This document shows positions 34,375-45,126 of a DNA stretch of 64,000 nucleotides, piece by piece. Made by a program: the position numbers and the translations under genes. The notes beneath the pieces are model-generated. The model was not told the DNA's origin. It made no database searches and was given only the letters and a program-made list of their open reading frames with translations. Source of the stretch: Anthostomella pinea (taxonomy: Eukaryota; Ascomycota; Sordariomycetes; Xylariales; Xylariaceae); the NCBI GenBank assembly GCA_963556695.1, contig CAUWAG010000012.1, positions 2,542,001 through 2,606,000 of the forward strand, read 5' to 3'. Within the stretch, counting starts at the first letter, position 1. Every line of letters begins with the position of its first letter.

Positions 34375-35079
34375 ATGGCAGATCACAATTGGAATGCCGC
34401 CAATCCTGGCAAAGTAGGCGGACAGTCTGATTCCGGCCTGAGCGTAAGATCAAGCTGTTCAACCACCATGCTTCCAGGAAGCTGACTACCGCAGACACAC
34501 ACGACTTCAATCCCGAACCCCGCTGGAATCCAGAGCCAGACCGCCGAGGGTCAGGTGTAGGACACTTACCCGGCGCCGAGCTCAGGACATTCCCACCAAG
34601 CGGAAAAGGTTGCCGATCAAGATACCAAGGACGATCCGGATACCAACGACTATCCGGAAGCTGAAGCCCCCGCGGAGCCCGCGAACAAAAAGCGCAAGCG
34701 GTTGTTGAACCCGTGCACGAGTGGCCAGAAGGGGCGCGTTGGCTGTGACGGGACGAAACCCAGTTGCCTGCGTTGCGCAAAGAAAGGCCTGGTCTGTGTC
34801 TATGTTCCACCGAACAAGCGAGGTCCGGCTATGGGATCGAAGCGAGGTCCGGCGAAGGGACCGACTGGGCGGCTGGCTGAGCGCATACTTGGCAGACTGC
34901 ACCAGACGAATCCGGAACTGGAGCAGCTCCTGGTGGCCTCGTTGCGAGAGGAGATCCACGAGGGAACCATTGACTACGTCAAGGACAATCGCAACGAAGC
35001 AGAACTCGTTGCCGCGTTTGAAGCTGGCCCGCTGTACGGCCTCTTCAACGGACGGCGGGAAGGCAGTACTACGCCTTAG
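34375..35079 (+). pseudogene. Zn2Cys6-type regulator remnant, zinc cluster missing a Cys
   Basis: A start at 34375 opens a short acidic exon, with a plausible 50-bp intron (GTAAGA donor, CTGAC branch, CAG). The middle needs a frame change near 34557 (in-frame TAG). From about 34620 to the stop at 35077-35079 the frame is good: an Asp/Glu-rich run, a KKRKR basic patch, the zinc-cluster region, RGP repeats and a helical end. The cluster reads NPCTSGQKGRVGCDGTKPSC then LRCAKKGLVC. The second of six canonical cysteines is replaced by Gly, and no middle-homology domain follows. It may be a decayed or truncated regulator. Confidence 0.6.
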
Positions 35080-35264
35080 TGTTAGCTGATTCCGTTGCCC
35101 ACGTGTGTTCAACCGACACGGAGACTAGAGCATAATAAACGGTACCATATTGGACGTCTGATTTCTTTAGGCTCATGGTATAGATGATGTACCTTAGGTT
35201 TGATCTCCTCAGTATCCGAAGGAAGTCGTAGTAGCTGCCACTGGACACCGTCGTGCTGCATGTT

Positions 35265-35645
35265 CTATATTGCAACATACAAGTCCAATCCGGGGTAAGA
35301 CTGCTGTATCACTTTCTTGACTCCGTCGTGTACGTCTTCTGTCGACAGACTAAAGTCGACTTCAATTCGTTCCATCTTGCGTCCTTCTGCAAGCCTTATC
35401 ATCGCATATATCTTGTCCCCTGGATCCAGGGATTCGCGATGACGGAAGTCGTACAGAATATCCAAGAAGTCTTTCTTTAGCCGTACGCCGCGCTCCTGAG
35501 CGCGCTCTTTCTGCTGCGATTCGACACTTCGAGTAAAGGGCCCATGTCGACTTTCTGCAGGCCCCGCTCTGCTGCCTGTGGCGATATCATGGTTGTCTTG
35601 ATCCCGAACGTGATACGCTGCAGTGTTTACTAGTGTGTCGTCCAT
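35265..35645 (-). pseudogene. HET-domain protein fragment
   Basis: A 126-residue minus-strand frame contains FLDILYDFRHRESLDPGDKIYAMIRLAEGR, followed by IEVDFSLSTEDVHDGVKKVI. This matches the part of fungal heterokaryon-incompatibility (HET) proteins reading RDKIYALLGLA and then D-Y-x-x-S-x-x-x-V. The preceding WW-type segment and the HET core are absent or out of frame, and the chain stops soon after. It borders AT-rich, RIP-like DNA, so it is probably a relic. Confidence 0.65.
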
Positions 35646-36240
35646 AGCGTCTGCTTAGGCCCGCAGAGTAATACCACTTTCCGAGCCAGAACGGCCTCCT
35701 AGACTATCCAGACTTCGCGTTCCCAACCCAGCAGATTGTGATGATACCGATGTTGTAAAATTAATTCATGCTCTGCCACAACTTTAAGTAAATAAATAAC
35801 GTTTTTTTTAGTACCTTATAGCCAAACTTTATTCGTTTTCTCTTTTCATTTCAACGTTATCAATAAAACTTTCGTTTATTACATATATTTAAATATAGTA
35901 AATCATAAGAGCTTTTTATAAGACGGATTTGTATATAGAAGTTTCGCGGATTTTTTTATTTACATATTATATATAATTATAACAATTAATAGCTTTAATT
36001 ATACGTAATGATATAATCTAGCAGCTATTAAGTTATAAAAACTATTTTTTAAATCGTTTCATAATTTTCTAATATTACAATAGCTTTAAGTAATATTCTA
36101 ACCGAAACATAAAATTATTCGATGAACACGTAAGTGTGACGAGCCGTCTACCCTATACGGCTAAAGAGTTCTATAAGGTTTATGTTCTGAGGTTAGTGAA
36201 TACAAAGGACGATAGAGGCTTCTGTCAACTAGAAGACACT

Positions 36241-36375
36241 CAGATGCTGGGGCTTGGTCTGATCCAGGGGATCACTGAATAGTCGAGTCTTCATGAGATT
36301 TCTCTCACCTTAGGGTTGGCTAAGATGCTTAGATTGATTACTGAGGTAGAGACTGTCTATCTGTCTAGCTAGGAA
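36241..36375. repeat. Direct repeat R, copy 1
   Basis: About 135 bp from CAGATGCTGGGGCTTGGTCTG to TAGCTAGGAAAT, repeated in the same orientation at 41547-41683 with scattered substitutions. The pair could be remnants of LTRs around a decayed 5.3-kb element. Confidence 0.75.
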
Positions 36376-36460
36376 ATATCCATCCTTATATATCCAATCT
36401 CTCCCTCACTGATGGGGTGGATATGTTGGATAACCTTGCTATCCAAGCTATCCCAGGCCG

Positions 36461-36500
36461 TATGGCGCAATGGTCAAATGCGCCTGGTTGTGTTGGTCAC
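36461..36500. repeat. tRNA-like SINE head fragment
   Basis: About 38 bp, including GGCCGTATGGCGCAATGGTC, match the 5' end of the SINE-like element at 51519. The box A-like word is present but no box B follows, so only the head remains. Confidence 0.6.
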
Positions 36501-37570
36501 GTGATCTGTGTACCGTTGCTCCAATTTCTCTACTGGTCGGCACCCCGCTCACTGGTCAACCTGTTTCTAATCGTCTCCTCTGGGCCTGTTATCAGGCCGC
36601 ACTGTTTGTTAGTTCGTAGCAGTAAGGTTTAAGAATTGAATAAATTGTACGGGGTAACATTTATTACTAAATTAATTATCAAGATGTTATGATAACTTCG
36701 TTTAGCGTTGAGAGCCCGCAGTAAAAAGTACCTATAAAATGCTTTAATATAAAGTTATAATAACTTTTAAAAGGTTTTAAACCGTACCGTTAAAAGTAGG
36801 TTTTAAGGTATGACTATGTTATATAAGAGCTATACAAAGCCGTATAAAAACTTAATATATTATAGCTATGAGCCTAGCTAGCAAATGAAAAATCTTAAAA
36901 TAACGTAAATAAATTGAAGATAAAATAAAACTCACTTTTAACATCTTTTTTTCTAGTTTAAAGGATGGTAAGCAAGTAAAAATGATCTCCAGTAATTAAT
37001 TTAATTATAAAATATGAACAAATAGTTAAAAAAAGGTTTTATTTAGTTTAAAAATATATAACATTATAGACTACTTTGTTTATAAGTAATATTTACTAAT
37101 GAATTAATTAATATAATTTTATAACAACTTTATTTAACAGTAAAAGCTTTCTTTAAAAAGTACTTATATTATGCCTTATCATAAGGTTATAACAACTTTT
37201 AATTTTTTTGAACCATACTATTAAAAATAAGTTTAAAGGTATAGCTAAGTTATATAAAGGTTATATAAAGTCGTATAAAAGCTTAATATATCATAGCCAT
37301 AAAATATAACTAACGTACAAAAAGTCTTATTTATTACTATATATATTTATTATTGAGAAATGTAGATGATAAAGGAGCGGCAAGTACAAGTAAACGGCAA
37401 CTTTTCACGAACCTTCTAACCAACATGTCAAATAACTCGATCACAACACATTTAATTCAATCTAATCAATCGGATTCCTCTTCCTCAAAGGTTTATATCT
37501 CTATTATATAAATTCGCGCATTATGGTCAGTGTTGCCGCAAACCCCACAATGTCGCTCACGCGTTGCCGC

Positions 37571-37719
37571 TGTTGAATGGGAGCCGGAGATAGACACCGG
37601 AAGATCTCTAGTGGTGCAGAGACGCACAGGGCATCTGACCCACCCAGAAGACAGATGATCAATCTCTGCACGCAGAGCAGAACAATCAATAGCATCAATC
37701 AACATCCGTGTATTCAACA
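37571..37719. mobile_element. Solo LTR, copia-type family (copy 2)
   Basis: Same TGTTGAAT...ATTCAACA ends and about 95% identical by eye to the LTR at 7060-7212. GTTGCC occurs on both sides, but offset by two or three bases on the left, so a target duplication is uncertain. Confidence 0.8.
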
Positions 37720-38008
37720 GTTGCCCTCCTTGAACGACGACTACCTTCACCCATTTCTTGTCTTGCCAGCTCAGTGCCATCCTTTATAGCCTGAAGGCCT
37801 ATTATATCTTTAATAAAAAGTATTCCTCCTTTTAGTAGACATTTGTTTTTTGTTCTCTAGCATTTATTTAGTAAATAATTGGACTTTTTTAGTTCGTGGA
37901 CCCAGGAATTAAATAAGCGATCTTGTGCATAAGACCATATGTAGCATTTCAAAATGAGCTCAATGCATCAATTATTGATGTAGGTAAGCTTCCCTCTTGG
38001 TTTCTGAC

Positions 38009-39010
38009 TTAATTTTGCATATAAACCAATTGGTTTACCGCTTTGTTAAGGGTAGTAGGCGTCTTCGAAGTCCAAATAGTGGGTGACAGATTAGGGTCTG
38101 GCGACAGTGTTCGTACAACAGTGACAGCATCCAGCTTCAAAATGACACTTTCTTGGTCAAAAGGAATAAACCCAGTGGCACTAAAACCTGTTCGAATGTT
38201 TCCTGGTGTTATAACAGCATTATATGCTTCATAAAACGCTATAAAGAAATCCTCCTTTGAAATGTGAGTTATATGACGCCGGATGACATCCTTATTCATG
38301 TGACTATAACCACGTTTAAACGGGCTAAAACAGCTGATATCTAAAGGCTGGAGCCTCTATAATGAGTGGGCAGGTATATAGAAGGTAACAATGCCATTGC
38401 TTTGGCAATAATCTTTAAACACCTGGGAATAGTGGCTTTTGTGACTATCTAGGATGAGGAAGCGTTTATCAGCAGTCATACGCGGTCTGGTATACTTGTT
38501 GAAATGCTGAATCTATTTCAAACCGATCTCATTTATAGTTCACCCGTCGTTAAACACGGCTATCTTCTAATTGCATGATAATGTTGTGTCGCAATACTAT
38601 GACACTAAGTGGGTTTTGCCCTGTAAAATGATGAACGGTAGGACCACCTAACCATCAGCATTGATAGCAGAGATTATTATAAACCATTCTTTGTTACTTT
38701 ACTTAGCTTGTTTAGGCCTGTCACGTTTTTTAGTGCTTATAACGACTATACCGGACCTAATAATGCCCATCATAAACCCAGTCTTATTGAAGTTATAAAT
38801 ATCCGCGTCTTGGATACCATGGTTTGTGATTTCTGCTGCAATTTGGTAAAAACACGCGCAATAAATATCTGCATCTTTGTTTAAGACCCTTGCGTAGTTC
38901 ATCCTGTAATAAAAATGAGTCCGGAGGCCTGGTATACGTTTAATGAAGCTCCGCGTCCAGTTCTTCCTGACGCATCCAGTCCCACGTACCGCTAATAATT
39001 GATTTGCCAT
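38009..39010 (-). pseudogene. Second pogo-type transposase remnant
   Basis: Minus-strand frames at 38699-39010 and 38009-38299 are pieces of one DDE transposase. The first carries a Tc5-type N-terminal region and DIYNFNKTGFMMG, where the family has NFDETGF (Asp-Glu became Asn-Lys, both G-to-A). The second holds DFFIAFYEAYNAVITPGNI and TGFIPFDQESV, typical of the C-terminal part of fungal pogo elements. The DNA between (38300-38698) is in decayed frames. It is not the same family as the two 2.4-kb elements. No terminal repeats were found. Confidence 0.8.
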
Positions 39011-41546
39011 ATTTTCAACATAAGTGTATTAGGGCGGAAATACTCACGCATTCAGGTTAAGTATGAAGGAATAAATAGCATTCTCTTTAGAAACTGTAAC
39101 TTTTAATGAATTGGGCATACTGTTATATCATGATAATCGGCCGGCGATTCTTTGAGCCAGTGCAGAGATTGGTAGGTGGAAAATTTTAGCAAGCTTTCAA
39201 ATACAAATATGAGGGTGTTATTTTTTAGCTTAGACAGCTATCTGCATGTCTGATTCATTATAACACGGTGCCCTTATCATGGGTGGAGGAATATTGGTTA
39301 GAAATTGAAAGTTTGAGAGGTTTATGAAAGTGTCCCACTGGCTTGTGTGTTACGCTCGCTTGTGACCTACGTTAACGCTTTTTAAAATGCTTTAAAATTT
39401 TTATTATTTCTTTTTAATGAAAAGACTTAAAAATTGTTAAAATGGTATTTTAAAAACTTTTAAAGTTTAAAAAAATATTTTACTAATAATAAGTCTTACT
39501 TTTATAAAAACTAATTGGATGAACTATAAAATATACGCTTTCGTTCATAATTTAAAAAAATCTTATTTTTATTCAAGGTAATAAAAACGTTCATAGCTTT
39601 TAATATAAAAGTTAATAGATTTTTACGTTCATTTATATTTATTATCTTAATAAGCCTAAGCGTTATTAAACCTTTTATAAGCATAAATTAAAATATTCGG
39701 GGAGTTTTTTTTTTTAATACCACTATTAATGTCGTTATTTTCAATGATATATTATTAGCTTTTAACTAATAACTAAACTTTATTTTTAATACTAACACGT
39801 ATAAAATTATAGACGTAATACTTATTTACTTACAAAAATATAATAAAAAACGATATCTATAATATATATAAACGTTTTTTTAATAATATGAATAAATACA
39901 TTACTATTACCGTAATAATAAACGTCTCGTTTATATATAAATCTCAATAAATAAACATAAACTTAATAAAAAATATGCTTAAATAACAACGTTTACTTTA
40001 AACTACTTAATTATATCCTTATTATAACGTTTTAAAAGCTATCGTTGATAAATTTAAACAGATTTTTATTACTTATAATATAACTTATCAGCTGAAGCTT
40101 TAAAATATTATGAATGTTAAACTTATTATACTATATCTATTAAATCATTTTCGCATTTCCTTTAAAATGTTTAACTAAAACAATATATACAATGAATAGA
40201 TATTTACAAAGTACATCATTAAAGCTTTAAACTCTGATGCCTTAGAAAAACTATTACTAGCTTTTTATTAATTGAATTATTTATCTTTAATCGCTACTTA
40301 ATAAAGCTTAAATATATAATTTCATAGTCTAACGTTTTATAAAATAAATAAAAACAAACCCGTTATCATTCCTTTTAAAAAAGTTTAAAAATATGTTTAA
40401 CTAAAAAATAAAAGTTACTTGTATATAAGAACAACCTTATAACTTAGTTTAAAAGAAAATAAAGCTTATTAAGCAACTTACTAGGCTTTTTTAAATGGCT
40501 TTTTTATATAAATAAGCCTTACTTTTAATAAAAAACTAATTGTTGTTGAAAGTTATATACTCGCTCGTATTAACCTTAGTAATAATATTAAAAAATTAAA
40601 AAATAGTAATAAATTAACGTTAAAAATAACATTCAAAAGAGAAAGGTTAATGAAAGCCTCGCTTATGAATATCAATCTTAAACGTAATGCGGTTTTCGCG
40701 TAAATAATGTTAAGATAATATGATTATTCTTAGAATAATTCAAATTAATCGAAAATGATAAATGTTATTAGAACAGGCTTCACCGGTCAATCATAATACT
40801 CAAGTATGGGTCAAAGTCATGATCTTGCTGATGGGTTTGGTTTGAGAGGTCTAGCTGGACTCCCAAGTCTGGCTAAGTGACTTCACAATCCGGTATCTAA
40901 TCTCTTATCTAATCATACATGTGGGTTTGGTATGGATGATTGGAATGTGGAATTGCATGGATCCAATAATTAACGTATATTTAATATTTTCGGCAAAACA
41001 ATAAGATATTTAAATCCTATTTTATTATAACTTATTAAAAACGTCGCTTGGTTTTAATATTATATCGTAGTATAAAGTAGTTATAAAAATACTTCTTAAA
41101 ACGAGAATCCAGTAATGATGAATTCCTTGTCTGAATGATGTGCGAGAGTTTATGCATCAGACCTCATCATTATCCATGTTTATATCCATTTTCCTGACAT
41201 CAATCTTGCTTTGGTACTTACACCTGCAATACGGAAGGAACTGGATCATAAGCTGAAATCGGACAAGAAATTCTAGAAAATTGTGAGCTTGCTTATTCCC
41301 CTGCGATTCACGCAAATATTCCCGAGAGAGCCATTTTTGGCCATGGGTCTTGCTCAGGTCGAGTTCTGGAGTAGATGTCACACCGATGAGGCGAATTATA
41401 ATAGCTTTACAGTTGCATCAGAGTTTGGAGATCGCGAGGCAAGACGCGGCTATTGCGAAGCGACAGAACATACGGTCGAGGTTCATTGAGTAGTCGACTC
41501 GGGCCACCGCGCATTCCGCGTCATCACATTCATACTCCTCCTCCCA
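39011..41546. other. AT-rich, RIP-like block
   Basis: About 39350-41100 is dominated by A/T with TA-rich words and no usable frame. The rest has no supported gene. Confidence 0.7.
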
Positions 41547-41683
41547 GATGCTGGGGCTTGGTCTGAACCGGAGTTTACTGAATAGTCGAGTCGTCGGGAG
41601 ATTTCTCCCAGCTTAAGGTTGGCTAAGATGCTTAGATTGATCACTGAGGTAGAGAGTGTCTATCTGTTCTAGCTAGGAAATGA
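41547..41683. repeat. Direct repeat R, copy 2
   Basis: Counterpart of 36241-36375 in the same orientation, similar over about 135 bp and ending TCTAGCTAGGAAAT. Confidence 0.75.
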
Positions 41684-43344
41684 GAATTTCACTACGGCCA
41701 TTCCGTGATTTTTGCCGAAGGCCATAAATAGACCGTCTTCAAAGGTAAATCACAGACTTTCGCCGGTCGTTTCTGCTCCTCTTCCTTTTGCGGCATAAAA
41801 AGACTTAAGAACATATGTACCTTGGCAGATCTCGGGCGATCCGGAATCGTCCCTAGATCGCCGGAACAGCCTCCATTTTGAAGTATAATAGGCCTTTACA
41901 TGTTGCTAAGTGGTCCCGGAGTTGACCATCTAACTGACTGGCTGATGTAAGTAGAATGACTTGTTACGGATGCGAGGATTGCTGCGAGGATTGCTGTTTT
42001 GGTTTGGGTGTGAAGATTATCTTGACCGTATTTCGTCGGCCATACAGTAAGACTCGATATCCAGGCCAGTAACATGACGCACTACTCGCTCTCTGTTGGA
42101 CCGGCTGATGATGAGACGAAGACCATCTGTATTCAGAGTAGATTGTCTTAATTGTATACTTTGATAGATCTGGTTGGTCTCCGGCTGGACCAAAACCGAG
42201 AAGATGTGCCTGGTGCTTGTCGCAACATCTAGAGACTCGGTGGGCTGAGCCTAATCGACGTGTTGGGCCATCGCGTTCTCGGATGCAGCGCACTTCTTGT
42301 AAGCCGCGACGAGGCGGTACACAACCTCGTCTAGACCTGGTGGAGGTCAATATGACAGGTTGGGCAGGTCATCACACTGCATGGGCGGAACGAGAAGCCT
42401 GGTCCAATCTCTTGTCCCTCCATCGGTAGTCCCGAAGACCTACAAATGATTATACCTCTTACTTCTAATCTGTACCCCCGCGAGTGGTGTGGTTTCAGCC
42501 GCAAATTTAAAACTCCAGGTTTGAACGTTGGCAGACCAACTGGTCCCATAGGTTATCTTTATTCTGTTTACTTTACAGAAAGCTATAGCAGCTATCGATG
42601 GACCAACTCGGTCAGCAGGTGCGTCACCACACCGTCTGTCTATAGTCCTGCTAGCTTCCTTACCGGAATCACCTACCATTGGCAACGTCGAAGCCGCATC
42701 TGCAATGAGACATACTATCTCTGTCTTGTGTGTAACATGCCAGCCTACATAGCCGTGAGCTGCCACTGGGGAACTGCTCAATATTGCCTCCGGCGGCTGT
42801 AACATCCTGAACCTGAGCTCAGACGATTTGCTTAGATGTCAGAGCCCGATGCACTAGATCGACCAACACGGGAATCGTGTGGGTGTGTGAGTTGGGTCCA
42901 CAACCTGATCCTTAGCCGCCTCTCGATTTGTACTACGTGGGGCCTGTGATAATAAATTTGGTGGTTGGATGAACATACGGTTTTGTAGGAAGCTCCCGCC
43001 TCCAAGGTGTCCCTTGGAGGCGCTGCGAAAGGAACTTCCCTATGGAACGTCGTCGATGGCGTTATTTGCTCGTAATTGCGTAGGGGACAGGGCATTCTGA
43101 GAATCTGGTCAGGCAACAAGTCCATTATATTGCAAGCATTATTAGGTGAGTAGAAAAAACTTGCACAGCAATGAGGCCAAATATATGTGCAGTTATGCTG
43201 ATATTAGTGTAAAGGATTTACAGCATCTTGGACTATCCAATATCGAATTCCCTTCTTTCCTTGAGCCCTATCCTTACGACATCTATGACGCATCAAAACC
43301 ATGACTATCAATAAAACATAGGCCAATCTACCGGAAGCTGTCAC
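41684..43344. other. No supported gene
   Basis: Several short frames on both strands, none with a motif or linking splice sites. Probably intergenic or decayed. Confidence 0.45.
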
Positions 43345-44421
43345 TTATACCAAGCCGCCCCTGATGTTATCGTACCGTGAAGTTGGATACGACAGACAGT
43401 TCTGGGTCATGTCTAACAAGTCGCCGCCACCCTGCGCATTAAAGAAGGCAGCGATCAAACTGCGGTTGTCAGTTCGGTCGCCAGACGCCTCCCAAAACAT
43501 CGCACCGCCCATGCCGTTGCTCTGTAGGTACGAGGCTTTCGTTCCGACCATATCGACATTGTCGTATGAGGTGAGCTCTTTTGTCAAGATATCGTATGAA
43601 TATGAAACGCCGGAATCCGAGTCGTAAATCTCGGTGCCTGATCGAGGGAGGACCTTGTAGTCCCAAACCCCGGCTTCCCATGATCCTTGCCCAACAGCTG
43701 AATAAGGCTTACCTAAGCCGTCGGTAGATTCGAATGAGCGGCCATATAGGGGCATGCCAAGAATAATCTTTTCTGCGGGCACGCCGCCGGCAATGTAAGC
43801 AGCCACAGCACCATCTGTTGAGAACTTGGTGGCGGCAGGGTTGTTTTTGCTGACATGGAGGTTGGCTTAGTGGCCTGACGTAAGGTCCCATGAGCCAGCG
43901 TAATCGTAGGCCATCAAATTGAATTCATCGAGGAGACCTGCCATCCGGTCGAGCTTGAGCTTTTGGTAAGTGGTGGGACCAGCAGGTAGAGCAGCCGTCA
44001 GCAAGAAGTGATAACCGTTAGCAAACTGAGTCGAGTATGAATCTAGTTTGTTACGGATAGTCTCCAATAGCGCGACCATGTTGTTAGCCTGCGTCTCGTC
44101 GCTAGGGTACTCCCAGTCGACATCTAATCCATCGAACCCCCAGTCCTGAAGGAGAGGTGATATAGTGTGATAAGCTGTTGGAATCTGGGCTACGTTAGCC
44201 CATCCATAGTCATCCTTCAGGATCACCATCCCCATCTGTGACTCTGTCATATACGTGGCCAATATAAGGCCACGTATCCTTTCCTTTAGTATCTTGGATA
44301 TATAGGGCCATTCTGGCCGCTCCAGAGTAGCTGGAATTCCTTTCCTAAATAGAACACTTTGAAATCTCACATAAGCATACATGAGATAATCTGAGGCTGG
44401 CCATGAATCACTCATGACCAC
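43345..44421 (-). pseudogene. GH18 chitinase gene with premature stop
   Basis: Reading from 44421, the frame has the GH18 catalytic motif DGLDVDWEYP, then LLTAALPAGPTTYQKL, DRMAGLLDEFNLMAYDYAGS, and DLTSGH followed by TAA (43867-43869) where relatives have Gln. The same frame resumes at once and continues to 43345 through GGVPAEKIILGMPLYGRSF, AGVWDYKVLP and GGAMFWEASGD. So one CAA-to-TAA change breaks an otherwise sound C-terminal half. The N-terminal barrel strands and signal peptide seen in family V (Chit42-like) enzymes are not recognisable upstream of the catalytic motif, so the 5' end is also degraded. It would have cleaved chitin beta-1,4 bonds outside the cell. Confidence 0.88.
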
Positions 44422-45126
44422 TCATCTACGTACATGTCGGAAGCTAGGAAACCCCAAGCTGGGACGCCAAGCTTGTTTTACGTGCTGCTTACAATTCAGT
44501 TCCAACCCGTAGTTCAGCTTCTGTTCACGATCGTGATAAACACCAGCGCAGCGATGTCAAATACCCTTCCGCTCACATCCACTCACGCTTCTTCTCCTAG
44601 CCCTGACTTGTCGCTCCAAGCCGCCCCGTTCACCGAGCAACACATTTAGAATCTGCCCATCTGGCCAGCCGCCGCAACGACTGCAATAGGACGTAGCAGT
44701 CGGACATCTGTTCCGTCGAGCCCATCGCATATTCCGAGACCTGGAGCCTGTTCGAGCTTTCGAACTTCGCTGCTTGAGGAATCCGGTCCCAACTACGCAA
44801 GGCCATACCAGTAGCGCTGCTCTGAACCGCACTTCGATATTCCACGGTCACGCCACTCCCTCCAACATCTGCCGCCCTCAAACGCCCTCCAACGCCAATG
44901 GAAGTGCCTGATCTTCACAACTCACCCTACTTGCCTTGCCTCCGATGCCATTCCATTCCAGCGATATGGTCGAGCGATACCATGTGGAACGTATGATTGT
45001 ATTAAGAGGCAGACGCAACGTCATGGATTGCCACGGCATGCTTGGGCTCAGTGCAAACCAAATTCCTCGACGACGACGACGACCGCAGGGCAGTGAGTCC
45101 CCGGTGAGGTCAACCAAGCTTCAGCT
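44422..45126. other. Intergenic, no gene seen
   Basis: Overlapping short frames on both strands without motifs. Confidence 0.45.

Larger units (their letters stand above)
35750..37500. other. AT-rich, RIP-like block
   Basis: Mostly A and T with many TA steps and few CA/TG; no sustained frame. It encloses a GC-normal patch at about 36130-36630 with a 135-bp repeat and a tRNA-like word. Typical of RIP-mutated retroelement DNA. Confidence 0.7.

Noticed and set aside
39350..41100. Genes in the AT-rich block
   Set aside because: No frame is sustained; composition and TA excess fit RIP-decayed repeat DNA.
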